The notes under the pieces are model-generated. The model did not search any database and had not been told where the DNA came from. It saw only the letters and a program-made list of their open reading frames with translations. From the NCBI RefSeq assembly GCF_032452875.1, contig NW_026893853.1, positions 124,001-188,000 of the forward strand: 64,000 nucleotides of DNA. The letters are read 5' to 3'. Position 1 is the first letter of the stretch. The number at the start of each line of letters is the position of its first letter. This document shows, in pieces, positions 1-12,368 of this stretch. Position numbers and translations under genes: made by a program. The stretch is from Bos javanicus (lineage: Eukaryota; Chordata; Mammalia; Artiodactyla; Bovidae).

Positions 1-1214
1 ATGCATGATCACTCAGCTACCATGCACTGGTCACATGACTGATCATGCACTGATCACGTGACTGATCATGCACTGATCACGTGGCTATCATGCACTGATC
101 ACGTGGCTGATCATGCACTGATCACGTAGCTACCATGCACTGGTCACGTGACTGATCATACACTGATCACGTGACTGATCATGCACTGATCACGTGGCTA
201 TCATGCACTGATCACGTGACTGATCATGCACTGATCACGTCTATATCATGCACTGATCACATGACTGATCATGCACTGATCACGTGGCTGATCATGCACT
301 GATCACGTGACTGATCATGCACTGATCACGTGGCTGATCATGCACTATCACGTGACTGATCATGCACTGATCACGTGGCTATCATGCACTGATCACGTGG
401 CTATCATGCACTGATCACGTGGCTGATCATGCAATGATCACGTAGCTACCATGTACTGGTCACGTGACTGATCATGCACTGATCACGTAATTGATCATGC
501 ACTGATCACGTGGCTGATCATGCACTGATCACGTAACTGATCATGCACTGATCACGTGACTGATCATGCACTGATCACGTGGCTATCATGCACTGATCAC
601 GTGGCTGACATACACTGATCACGTGCCTGATCATGCACTGATCACGTGGCTGATCATGCACTGATCACGTGACTGATCATGCACTGATCACGTGTCTGAT
701 CATGCACTGATCACGTGGCTATCATGCACTGCTCACGTGGCTGATCATGCATGATCACGCAGCTACCATGTACTGGTCACATGACTGATCATGCACTGAT
801 CACGTGACTGATCATGCAGTGATCACGTGGCTATCATGCACTACTCACGTGGCTGATCATGCAATGATCATGTAGCTACCATGTACAGGTCACGTGAATG
901 ATCATACACCCATCAGGTGACTGATCATGCACTGATCACGTGGCTATCATGCACTGATCACGAGACTGATCATGCACTGATCACGTCTATATCATGCACT
1001 GATCACATGACTGCCCATGCACTGATCACGTGGATGATCATACACTAATCTTGTGACAGATCATGCACTGATCACGTGGCTGATCATGCACTGATACCGT
1101 GACTGAGCATGGACTGATCACATGACTATCATGTAGTGATCACGTGACTTAATGGCGCTGATCATGTGACTGATCATGCGCTGATCATGTTTGCTATCAT
1201 ACACTGATCATGTG
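1..1214 (+). repeat. Monomer array, left-truncated block
   Basis: This begins mid-block. The order of variant monomers (CTGACATACAC near 605, CACGAGACTG near 960, CTATATCATG near 990) matches the stretch before the core at 6421, so the two are copies of one higher-order segment. The last 122 bp (1093-1214) are the invariant pre-core lead: GATACCGTGACTGAGC, then CTTAATGGCGCTG, then TTTGCTATCATACAC. Confidence 0.9.
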
Positions 1215-1455
1215 CCTCTGGAGGCAATAAACAAAGAGCTGAGTAGGCACGAATCAAACAGTCAGCAGGCAATAATCATGGAACTCAGGTGTGAGGAATC
1301 ATGCTGCTCAGCTGGCAATAATCAAGCAGCTGAGCAGGCAGGAATTACGCAGCACAGCTGGCAATTGTCAAGCAGATGACAGGCAGGAATCGTGCAGCTC
1401 AGCTGGCAATTGTCAAGCAGATGAGCAGACAGTAATCACGCAGCTCAGCAGGCCC
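1215..1455 (+). repeat. Core copy 1 (reference)
   Basis: This 241-bp segment is bounded by CCTCTGGA on the left and GGCCC on the right. It is rich in CAGCTG and CAATTG, whereas the array around it is rich in CACGTG and TGATCA. It contains AATAAA at 1226-1231 and a GT-rich stretch (CAGGTGTGAGG) about 55 bp further on. An open frame at 1191-1379 (62 codons) starts on TTG in the array and has its first ATG only at codon 30, so it is not treated as a gene. I found only a few single-base differences among the 31 copies, so this is the most conserved part of the block. Confidence 0.92.
1223..1450 (+). repeat. Five 45-46-bp tandem units inside the core (reference copy)
   Basis: Units lie at 1223-1267, 1268-1313, 1314-1359, 1360-1404 and 1405-1450. 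Each begins GGCAAT and ends CAGCA or CAGCT. Unit 3 splits into two 23-bp halves that fit GGCANNAATCANGCAGCT followed by NAGCN, about 18 of 23 positions shared. The core is thus a minisatellite with the same 23-bp period as the surrounding array, though its sequence is very different. The same substructure is present in every other complete core. Confidence 0.85.
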
Positions 1456-2624
1456 AGATCACGTGACTGAGCATGCACTGTTCACGTGGCTGATCATACA
1501 CTGATCACGTGATGATCATGCACTGATCACTTGGATATCATGCACTGATCACGTGGCTGATCATACACTGTTCACGTGTCTGACCATGCACTGATCACGT
1601 GGCTGATCATACACTGCTCACGTAACTGATCATGCACTGATCACGTGGCTGATCATGCACTGATCACGTGGCTGATCATGCACTGATCACGTGGCTGATC
1701 ATGCACTGATCACGTGGCTGATCATGCACTGATCACGTGGCTGATCATGCACTGATCACGTGACTGATCATGCACTGATCACGTAACTGATCATGCACTG
1801 ATCACGTGGCTGATCATGCACTGATCACGTGACTGATCATGCACTGATCACGTGGCTATCATGCACTGATCACGTGGCTGATCATGCAATGATCACGTAG
1901 CTATCATGTACTGATCACGTGACTGATCATGCACTGATCACGTAATTGATCATGCACTGATCACGTGGCTGATCATGCACTGATCACGTGGCTGATCATG
2001 CACTGATCACGTGACTGATCATGCACTGATCACGTGGCTATCATGCACTGATCACGTGGCTGATCATGCACTGATCACGTGGCTATCATGCACTGATCAC
2101 GTGGCTGATCATGCACTGATCACGTGACTGATCATGCACTGATCACGTGGCTGATCATGCACTGATCACGTGGCTATCATGCACTGATCACGTGGCTGAT
2201 CATGCACTGTCACGTGACTGATCATGCACTGATCACGTGACTGATCATGCACTGATCACGTGGCTATCATGCACTACTCACGTGGCTGATCATGCAATGA
2301 TCATGTAGCTACCATGTACTGGTCACGTGACTGATCATACACCCATCAGGTGACTGATCATGCACTGATCACGTGGCTGATCATGCACTGATCACGTGAC
2401 TGATCATGCACTGATCACGTGACTGATCATGCACTGATCACATGGCTATCATGCACTGATCACGTGCTGATCATGCACTGATCACGTGGCTGATCATGCA
2501 CTGATACCGTGACTGAGCATGGACTGATCACATGACTATCATGTAGTGATCACGTGACTTAATGGCGCTGATCATGTGACTGATCATGCGCTGATCATGT
2601 TTGCTATCATACACTGATCATGTG
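1456..2624 (+). repeat. Monomer array, short block
   Basis: Nearly canonical 22/23-bp monomers run from 1640 to 2270. The diverged module seen downstream of most cores is absent, and so is the CTATATCATG marker usually found ~230 bp before a core. This suggests a deletion derivative that joined core-proximal ends. Confidence 0.88.
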
Positions 2625-2865
2625 CCTCTGGAGGCAATAAACAAAGAGCTGAGTAGGCACGAATCAAACAGTCAGCAGGCAATAATCATGGAACTCAGCT
2701 GTGAGGAATCATGCTGCTCAGCTGGCAATAATCAAGCAGCTGAGCAGGCAGGAATTACGCAGCACAGCTGGCAATTGTCAAGCAGATGACAGGCAGGAAT
2801 CGTGCAGCTCAGCTGGCAATTGTCAAGCAGATGAGCAGACAGTAATCACGCAGCTCAGCAGGCCC
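2625..2865 (+). repeat. Core copy 2
   Basis: It carries GAACTCAGCTG where most copies have GAACTCAGGTG. The change is shared only with core copy 10 and creates an extra CAGCTG. Confidence 0.92.
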
Positions 2866-4009
2866 AGATCACGTGACTGAGCATGCACTGTTCACGTGGC
2901 TGATCATACACTGATCACGTGATGATCATGCACTGATCACGTGACTGATCATGCACTGATCACGTGGCTGATCATACACTGATCACGTGACTGATCATGC
3001 ACTGATCACGTGGCTATCATGCACTGATCACGTGGCTGATCATGCACTGATCACGTGGCTATCATGCACTGATCACGTGACTGATCATGCACTGATCACG
3101 TGGCTGATCATGCACTGATCACGTGACTGATCATGCACTGATCACGTGGCTGATCATGCACTGATCACGTGGCTATCATGCACTGATCACGTGGCTGATC
3201 ATGCACTGATCACGTAGCTACCATGCACTGATCACGTGACTGATCATGCACTGATCACGTGACTGATCATGCACTGATCACGTGACTGATCATGCACTGA
3301 TCACGTGGCTGATCATGCACTGATCACGTGCTATCATGTACTGATCACGTGACTGATCATGCACTGATCACGTAATTGATCATGCACTGATCACGTGGCT
3401 GATCATGCACTGATCACGTGACTGATCATGCACTGATCACGTGACTGATCATGCACTGATCACGTGGCTATCATGCACTGATCACGTGGCTGATCATGCA
3501 CTGATCACGTGGCTGATCATGCACTGATCACATGACTGATCATGCACTGATCACGTGACTGATCATGCACTGATCACGTGGCTATCATGCACTATCACGT
3601 GGCTGATCATGCAATGATCACGTAGCTACCATGTACTGGTCACGTGACTGATCATGCACTGATCACGTGACTGATCATGCACTGATCACGTGGCTATCAT
3701 GCACTGATCACGTGGCTGATCATGCACTGATCACGTGCCTGATCATGCACTGATCACGTGACTGATCATGCACTGATCACGTGGCATCATGCACTGATCA
3801 CGTGGCTGATCATGCACTGATCACGTGGCTGATCATGCACTGATCACGTGGCTGATCATGCACTGATCACGTGGCTGATCATGCACTGATACCGTGACTG
3901 AGCATGGACTGATCACATGACTATCATGTAGTGATCACGTGACTTAATGGCGCTGATCATGTGACTGATCATGCACTGATCATGTTTGCTATCATACACT
4001 GATCATGTG
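2866..4009 (+). repeat. Monomer array, short block
   Basis: Mostly canonical monomers from 2940 to 3890, with one GCAATGATCACGTAGCTACC cassette near 3611. There is no CTATATCATG marker and no diverged downstream module. The pre-core lead has ATGCACTGATCATG instead of ATGCGCTGATCATG. Confidence 0.88.
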
Positions 4010-4250
4010 CCTCTGGAGGCAATAAACAAAGAGCTGAGTAGGCACGAATCAAACAGTCAGCAGGCAATAATCATGGAACTCAGGTGTGAGGAATCATGCT
4101 GCTCAGCTGGCAATAATCAAGCAGCTGAGCAGGCAGGAATTACGCAGCACAGCTGGCAATTGTCAAGCAGATGACAGGCAGGAATCATGCAGCTCAGCTG
4201 GCAATTGTCAAGCAGATGAGCAGACAGTAATCACGCAGCTCAGCAGGCCC
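4010..4250 (+). repeat. Core copy 3
   Basis: Differs from the reference by GGAATCATGCAG (reference GGAATCGTGCAG). The base after the terminal GGCCC is T instead of A. Confidence 0.92.
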
Positions 4251-6420
4251 TGATCACGTGACTGAGCATGCACTGTTCACGTGGCTGATCATACACTGAT
4301 CACGTGATTGATCATGCACTGATCACTTGGATATCATGCACTGATCACGTGGCTGATCATACACTGTTCACGTGTCTGACCATGCACTGATCACGTGGCT
4401 GATCATACACTGCTCACGTAACTGATCATGCACTGATCACGTGGCTGATCATGCACTGATCACGTGGCTGATCATGCACTGATCACGTGGCTGATCATGC
4501 ACTGATCACGTGGCTGATCATGCACTGATCACGTGGCTGATCATGCACTGATCACGTGGCTGATCATGCACTGATCACGTAGCTACCATGCACTGATCAC
4601 GTGACTGATCATGCACTGATCACGTGACTGATCATGCACTGATCACGTGGCTATCATGCACTGATCACGTGGCTGATCATGCACTGATCACGTGACTGAT
4701 CATGCACTGATCACGTGGCTGATCATGCACTGATCACGTGACTGATCATGCACTGATCACGTGGCTGATCATGCACTGATCACGTGGCTGATCATGCACT
4801 GATCACGTGGCTATCATGCACTGATCACGTGGCTGATCATGCACTGATCACGTGACTGATCATGCACTGATCACGTGACTGATCATGCACTGATCACGTG
4901 GCTGATCATGCACTGATCACGTGGCTGATCATGCACTGATCACGTGACTGATCATGCACTGATCACGTGGCTATCATGCACTGATCACGTGGCTGATCAT
5001 GCACTGATCACGTAGCTATCATGCACTGATCACGTGACTGATCATGCACTGATCACGTGGCTGATCATGCACTGATCACGTGGCTGATCATGCACTGATC
5101 ACGTGACTGATCATGCACTGATCACGTGACTGATCATGCACTGATCACGTGGCTATCATGCACTGATCACGTGGCTGATCATGCACTGATCACGTGGCTA
5201 TCATGCACTGATCACGTGGCTGATCATGCACTGATCACGTGACTGATCATGCACTGATCACGTGGCTGATCATGCACTGATCACGTGGCTATCATGCACT
5301 GATCACGTGGCTGATCATGCACTATCACGTGACTGATCATGCACTGATCACGTGGCTGATCATGCACTGATCACGTGGCTATCATGCACTGATCACGTGG
5401 CTGATCATGCACTGATCACGTAGCTATCATGCACTGATCACGTGACTGATCATGCACTGATCACGTAACTGATCATGCACTGATCACGTGGCTGATCATG
5501 CACTGATCACGTGGCTGATCACACATGTATCACGTGACTGATCATGCACTGATCACGTGGCTATCATGCACTGATCACGTGGCTATCATGCACTGATCAC
5601 GTGGCTGATCATGCAATGATCACGTAGCTACCATGTACTGGTCACGTGACTGATCATGCACTGATCACGTAATTGATCATGCACTGATCATGTGGCTGAT
5701 CATGCACTGATCACGTGGCTGATCATGCACTGATCACGTAACTGATCATGCACTGATCACGTGACTGATCATGCACTGATCACGTGGCTATCATGCACTG
5801 ATCACGTGGCTGACATACACTGATCACGTGCCTGGTCATGCACTGATCACGTGGCTGATCATGCACTGATCACGTGACTGATCATGCACTGATCACGTGT
5901 CTGATCATGCACTGATCACGTGGCTATCATGCACTGCTCACGTGGCTGATCATGCCATGATCACGCAGCTACCATGTACTGGTCACATGACTGATCATGC
6001 ACTGATCACGTGACTGATCATGCAGTGATCACGTGGCTATCATGCACTACTCACGTGGCTGATCATGCAATGATCATGTAGCTACCATGTACAGGTCACG
6101 TGAATGATCATACACCCATCAGGTGACTGATCATGCACTGATCACGTGGCTATCATGCACTGATCACGAGACTGATCATGCACTGATCACGTCTATATCA
6201 TGCACTGATCACATGACTGCCCATGCACTGATCACGTGGATGATCATACACTAATCTTGTGACAGATCATGCACTGATCACGTGGCTGATCATGCACTGA
6301 TACCGTGACTGAGCATGGACTGATCACATGACTATCATGTAGTGATCACGTGACTTAATGGCGCTGATCATGTGACTGATCATGCGCTGATCATGTTTGC
6401 TATCATACACTGATCATGTG
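4251..6420 (+). repeat. Monomer array with a long canonical run
   Basis: About 1.1 kb (4430-5515) is almost pure canonical monomer. From about 5600 to the core the sequence follows the same variant order as positions 420-1214. The diverged downstream module is missing. Confidence 0.9.
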
Positions 6421-6661
6421 CCTCTGGAGGCAATAAACAAAGAGCTGAGTAGGCACGAATCAAACAGTCAGCAGGCAATAATCATGGAACTCAGGTGTGA
6501 GGAATCATGCTGCTCAGCTGGCAATAATCAAGCAGCTGAGCAGGCAGGAATTACGCAGCACAGCTGGCAATTGTCAAGCAGATGACAGGCAGGAATCGTG
6601 CAGCTCAGCTGGCAATTGTCAAGCAGATGAGCAGACAGTAATCACGCAGCTCAGCAGGCCC
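6421..6661 (+). repeat. Core copy 4
   Basis: No difference from the reference noticed by eye. The flank on the right begins the first full-length diverged module. Confidence 0.92.
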
Positions 6662-9272
6662 AGATCACGTGACTGAGCATGCACTGTTCACGTGGCTGAT
6701 CATACACTGATCACGTGATGATCATGCACTGATCACTTGGATATCATGCACTGATCACGTGGCTGATCATACACTGTTCACGTGTCTGACCATGCACTGA
6801 TCACGTGGCTGATCATACACTGCTCACGTAACTGATCATGCACTGATCACGTGGCTATCATGCACTGATCACGTGGCTGAACATGCACTGTTCACGTGGC
6901 TGATCACACACCTGTCACGTGACATATCATGCACTGATCACGTGGCACTCATGCACTGATCACGTGGCTGATCATACTCTGCTCACGTAACTCATGCACA
7001 CATCACGTGGCTATCATGCACTGCTCACGTGGCTCGTCATGGAATGATCACGTAGCAACCATATACTGGTCACGTGACTGATCATGCAAAGATCACGTAA
7101 ATGATCATGCACTGTTCACGTGACTGATCATGTACTGATCACGTGACTGATCATGCACTGATCACGTGGCTATCATGCTCTGCTCACGTGGCTGATCATG
7201 CAACGATCACGTAGCAACCATGTACTGGTCACGTGACTGATCATGCACTGATCACGTAATTGATCCTGCACTGATCACGTGGCTCATCATGCACTGATCA
7301 CGTGGCTGATCACACATGTATCACGTGACTGATCATGCACTGATCACGTGGCTCTCATGCACTGATCACGTGGCTGTCATGCACTGATCACGTGGATATC
7401 ATGCACTGATCACGTGGCTGATCACACACGTATCACATGACTGATCATGCACTGATCACGTGGCTATCATGCACTGATCACGTGGCTATCATGCACTGAT
7501 CACGTGGCTGATCATGCAATGATCACGTAGCTACCATGTACTGATCACGTGACTGATCATGCACTGATCACGTAATTGATCATGCACTGATCACGTGGCT
7601 GATCATGCACTGATCACGTGGCTGATCACACATGATCACGTGACTGATCATGCACTGATCACGTGGCTCTCATGCACTGATCACGTGGCTGTCATGCACT
7701 GATCACGTGGCTGATCATGCACTGATCACGTAGCTATCATGCACTGATCACGTGACTGATCATGCACTGATCACGTGATTGATCATGCACTGATCACGTG
7801 GCTGATCATGCACTGATCACGTGGCTGATCATGCACTGATCACGTGACTGATCATGCACTGATCACGTGACTGATCATGCACTGATCACGTGGCTATCAT
7901 GCACTGATCACGTGGCTGATCATACACTGATCACGTGCCTGATCATGCACTGATCACGTGGCTGATCATGCACTGATCACGTGACTGATCATGCACTGAT
8001 CACGTGTCTGATCATGCACTGATCACGTGGCTATCATGCACTGATCACGTGGCTGATCATGCATGATCACTCACTACCATGCACTGATCACGTGACTGAT
8101 CATGCACTGATCACGTGACTGATCATGCACTGATCACGTGGCTATCATGCACTGATCACGTGGCTGATCATGCACTGATCACGTAGCTACCATGTACTGG
8201 TCACGTGACTGATCATACACTGATCACGTGACTGATCATGCACTGATCACGTGGCTATCATGCACTGATCACGTGACTGATCATGCACTGATCACGTCTA
8301 TATCATGCACTGATCACGTGACTGATCATGCACTGATCACGTGGCTGATCATGCACTGATCACGTGACTGATCATGCACTGATCACGTGGCTGATCACAC
8401 ACTATCACATGACTGATCATGCACTGATCACGTGGCTATCATGCACTGATCACGTGGCTATCATGCACTGATCACGTGGCTGATCATGCACTGATCACGT
8501 AGCTACCATGCACTGGTCACGTGACTGATCATGCACTGATCACGTAATTGATCATGCACTGATCACGTGGCTGATCATGCACTGATCACGTAACTGATCA
8601 TGCACTGATCACGTGACTGATCATGCACTGATCACGTGGCTATCATGCACTGATCACGTGGCTGACATACACTGATCACGTGCCTGGTCATGCACTGATC
8701 ACGTGGCTGATCATGCACTGATCACGTGACTGATCATGCACTGATCACGTGTCTGATCATGCACTGATCACGTGGCTATCATGCACTGCTCACGTGGCTG
8801 ATCATGCCATGATCACGCAGCTACCATGTACTGGTCACATGACTGATCATGCACTGATCACGTGACTGATCATGCAGTGATCACGTGGCTATCATGCACT
8901 ACTCACGTGGCTGATCATGCAATGATCATGTAGCTACCATGTACAGGTCACGTGAATGATCATACACCCATCAGGTGACTGATCATGCACTGATCACGTG
9001 GCTATCATGCACTGATCACGAGACTGATCATGCACTGATCACGTCTATATCATGCACTGATCACATGACTGCCCATGCACTGATCACGTGGATGATCATA
9101 CACTAATCTTGTGACAGATCATGCACTGATCACGTGGCTGATCATGCACTGATACCGTGACTGAGCATGGACTGATCACATGACTATCATGTAGTGATCA
9201 CGTGACTTAATGGCGCTGATCATGTGACTGATCATGCGCTGATCATGTTTGCTATCATACACTGATCATGTG
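6662..9272 (+). repeat. Monomer array, long class (2.85-kb block)
   Basis: The diverged module (about 6870-7300) includes CTGAACATGCACTG, CACACACCTGTCACG, CTCGTCATGGAATG and CATATACTGG. The marker CACGTCTATATCATG occurs twice, at 8293 and 9040, 747 bp apart, showing an internal tandem duplication of the upstream part of the block. Confidence 0.92.
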
Positions 9273-9513
9273 CCTCTGGAGGCAATAAACAAAGAGCTGA
9301 GTAGGCACGAATCAAACAGTCAGCAGGCAATAATCATGGAACTCAGGTGTGAGGAATCATGCTGCTCAGCTGGCAATAATCAAGCAGCTGAGCAGGCAGG
9401 AATTACGCAGCACAGCTGGCAATTGTCAAGCAGATGACAGGCAGGAATCGTGCAGCTCAGCTGGCAATTGTCAAGCAGATGAGCAGACAGTAATCACGCA
9501 GCTCAGCAGGCCC
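9273..9513 (+). repeat. Core copy 5
   Basis: No difference from the reference noticed. It opens the recurring 1.5/1.34/2.9/2.1-kb block series. Confidence 0.92.
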
Positions 9514-10787
9514 AGATCACGTGACTGAGCATGCACTGTTCACGTGGCTGATCATACACTGATCACGTGATGATCATGCACTGATCACTTGGATATCATG
9601 CACTGATCACGTGGCTGATCATACACTGTTCACGTGTCTGACCATGCACTGATCACGTGGCTGATCATACACTGCTCACGTAACTGATCATGCACTGATC
9701 ACGTGGCTATCATGCACTGATCACGTGGCTGAACATGCACTGTTCACGTGGCTGATCACACACCTGTCACGTGACATATCATGCACTGATCACGTGGCAC
9801 TCATGCACTGATCACGTGGCTGATCATACTCTGCTCACGTAACTCATGCACACATCACGTGGCTATCATGCACTGCTCACGTGGCTCGTCATGGAATGAT
9901 CACGTAGCTACCATATACTGGTCACGTGACTGATCATGCACAGATCACGTAAATGATCATGCACTGTTCACGTGACTGATCATGTACTGATCACGTGACT
10001 GATCATGCACTGATCACGTGGCTATCATGCTCTGCTCACGTGGCTGATCATGCAACGATCACGTAGCAACCATGTACTGGTCACGTGACTGATCATGCAC
10101 TGATCACGTAATTGATCCTGCACTGATCACGTGGCTCATCATGCACTGATCACGTGGCTGATCACACATGTATCACGTGACTGATCATGCACTGATCACG
10201 TGGCTCTCATGCACTGATCACGTGGCTGTCATGCACTGATCACGTGGATATCATGCACTGATCACGTGGCTGATCACACACGTATCACATGACTGATCAT
10301 GCACTGATCACGTGGCTATCATGCACTGATCACGTGGCTATCATGCACTGATCACGTGGCTGATCATGCAATGATCACAGCTACCATGCACTGATCACGT
10401 GACTGATCATGCACTGATCACGTAATTGATCATGCACTGATCACGTGGCTGATCATGCACTGATCACGTGGCTGATCACACATGATCACGTGACTGATCA
10501 TGCACTGATCACGTGGCTATCATGCACTGATCACGTGACTGATCATGCACTGATCACGTCTATATCATGCACTGATCACATGACTGCCCATGCACTGATC
10601 ACGTGGATGATCATACACTAATCATGTGACAGATCATGCACTGATCACGTGGCTGATCATGCACTGATACCGTGACTGAGCATGGACTGATCACATGACT
10701 ATCATGTAGTGATCACGTGACTTAATGGCGCTGATCATGTGACTGATCATGCACTGATCATGTTTGCTATCATACACTGATCATGTG
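9514..10787 (+). repeat. Monomer array, 1.5-kb block with CTAATCATG marker
   Basis: The diverged module is kept (about 9700-10300), but the next ~0.6 kb of the usual block is missing; the array passes directly to the CTATATCATG region near 10560. CTAATCATGTGACAG at 10618 and ATGCACTGATCATG in the lead distinguish this block. One unit near 10378 has lost CGT (GATCACAGCTACC). Confidence 0.9.
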
Positions 10788-11028
10788 CCTCTGGAGGCAA
10801 TAAACAAAGAGCTGAGTAGGCACGAATCAAACAGTCAGCAGGCAATAATCATGGAACTCAGGTGTGAGGAATCATGCTGCTCAGCTGGCAATAATCAAGC
10901 AGCTGAGCAGGCAGGAATTACGCAGCACAGCTGGCAATTGTCAAGCAGATGACAGGCAGGAATCGTGCAGCTCAGCTGGCAATTGTCAAGCAGATGAGCA
11001 GACAGTAATCACGCAGCTCAGCAGGCCC
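10788..11028 (+). repeat. Core copy 6
   Basis: No difference from the reference noticed. Copies 6, 15 and 24 share the same flanks on both sides. Confidence 0.92.
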
Positions 11029-12127
11029 AGATCACGTGACTGAGCATGCACTGTTCACGTGGCTGATCATACACTGATCACGTGGCTGATCATGCACTGA
11101 TCACGTGGCTGATCATGCACTGATCACGTGCTGACCATGCACTGATCACGTGACTGATCATGCACTGATCACGTAACTGATCATGCACTGATCACGTGGC
11201 TGATCATGCACTGATCACGTGGCTGATCACACATGATCACGTGACTGATCATGCACTGATCACGTGGCTATCATGCACTGATCACGTGGCTATCATGCAC
11301 TGATCACGTGGCTGATCATGCAATGATCACGTAGCTACCATGTACTGGTCACGTGACTGATCATGCACTGATCACGTAATTGATCATGCACTGATCACGT
11401 GGCTGATCATGCACTGATCACGTGGCTGATCATGCACTGATCACATAACTGATCATGCACTGATCACGTGACTGATCATGCACTGATCACGTGGCTATCA
11501 TGCACTGATCACGTGGCTGACATACACTGATCACGTGCCTGGTCATGCACTGATCACGTGGCTGATCATGCACTGATCACGTGACTGATCATGCACTGAT
11601 CACGTGTCTGATCATGCACTGATCACGTGGCTATCATGCACTGCTCACGTGGCTGATCATGCCATGATCACGCAGCTACCATGTACTGGTCACATGACTG
11701 ATCATGCACTGATCACGTGACTGATCATGCAGTGATCACGTGGCTATCATGCACTACTCACGTGGCTGATCATGCAATGATCATGTAGCTACCATGTACA
11801 GGTCACGTGAATGATCATACACCCATCAGGTGACTGATCATGCACTGATCACGTGGCTATCATGCACTGATCACGAGACTGATCATGCACTGATCACGTC
11901 TATATCATGCACTGATCACATGACTGCCCATGCACTGATCACGTGGATGATCATACACTAATCTTGTGACAGATCATGCACTGATCACGTGGCTGATCAT
12001 GCACTGATACCGTGACTGAGCATGGACTGATCACATGACTATCATGTAGTGATCACGTGACTTAATGGCGCTGATCATGTGACTGATCATGCGCTGATCA
12101 TGTTTGCTATCATACACTGATCATGTG
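11029..12127 (+). repeat. Monomer array, 1.34-kb class
   Basis: Lacks the diverged downstream module and starts with canonical monomers plus CACGTGCTGACCATG near 11127. Its length (1,099 bp) matches the arrays at 30372 and 49356 to within one base. Confidence 0.9.
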
Positions 12128-12368
12128 CCTCTGGAGGCAATAAACAAAGAGCTGAGTAGGCACGAATCAAACAGTCAGCAGGCAATAATCATGGAACTCA
12201 GGTGTGAGGAATCATGCTGCTCAGCTGGCAATAATCAAGCAGCTGAGCAGGCAGGAATTACGCAGCACAGCTGGCAATTGTCAAGCAGATGACAGGCAGG
12301 AATCGTGCAGCTCAGCTGGCAATTGTCAAGCAGATGAGCAGACAGTAATCACGCAGCTCAGCAGGCCC
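12128..12368 (+). repeat. Core copy 7
   Basis: No difference from the reference noticed. Confidence 0.92.

Noticed and set aside
1226..1231. Functional poly(A) site of a gene
   Set aside because: AATAAA is present in each core, but no upstream coding sequence or exon exists, so it is reported only as a possible transcript-processing signal.
1191..1379. 62-codon open frame repeated at every core (31 copies, the last truncated)
   Set aside because: It starts on TTG inside the satellite, has its first ATG at codon 30, resembles no protein I know, and its constancy simply follows the constancy of the core DNA. Its product would be a translation of 46-bp repeats.
1215..1455. Core as a transposable-element insertion
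   Set aside because: No terminal repeats, target-site duplication, A-tail or coding remnant. The five-fold 46-bp structure and identical context in all copies point to a satellite segment amplified with its flanks.
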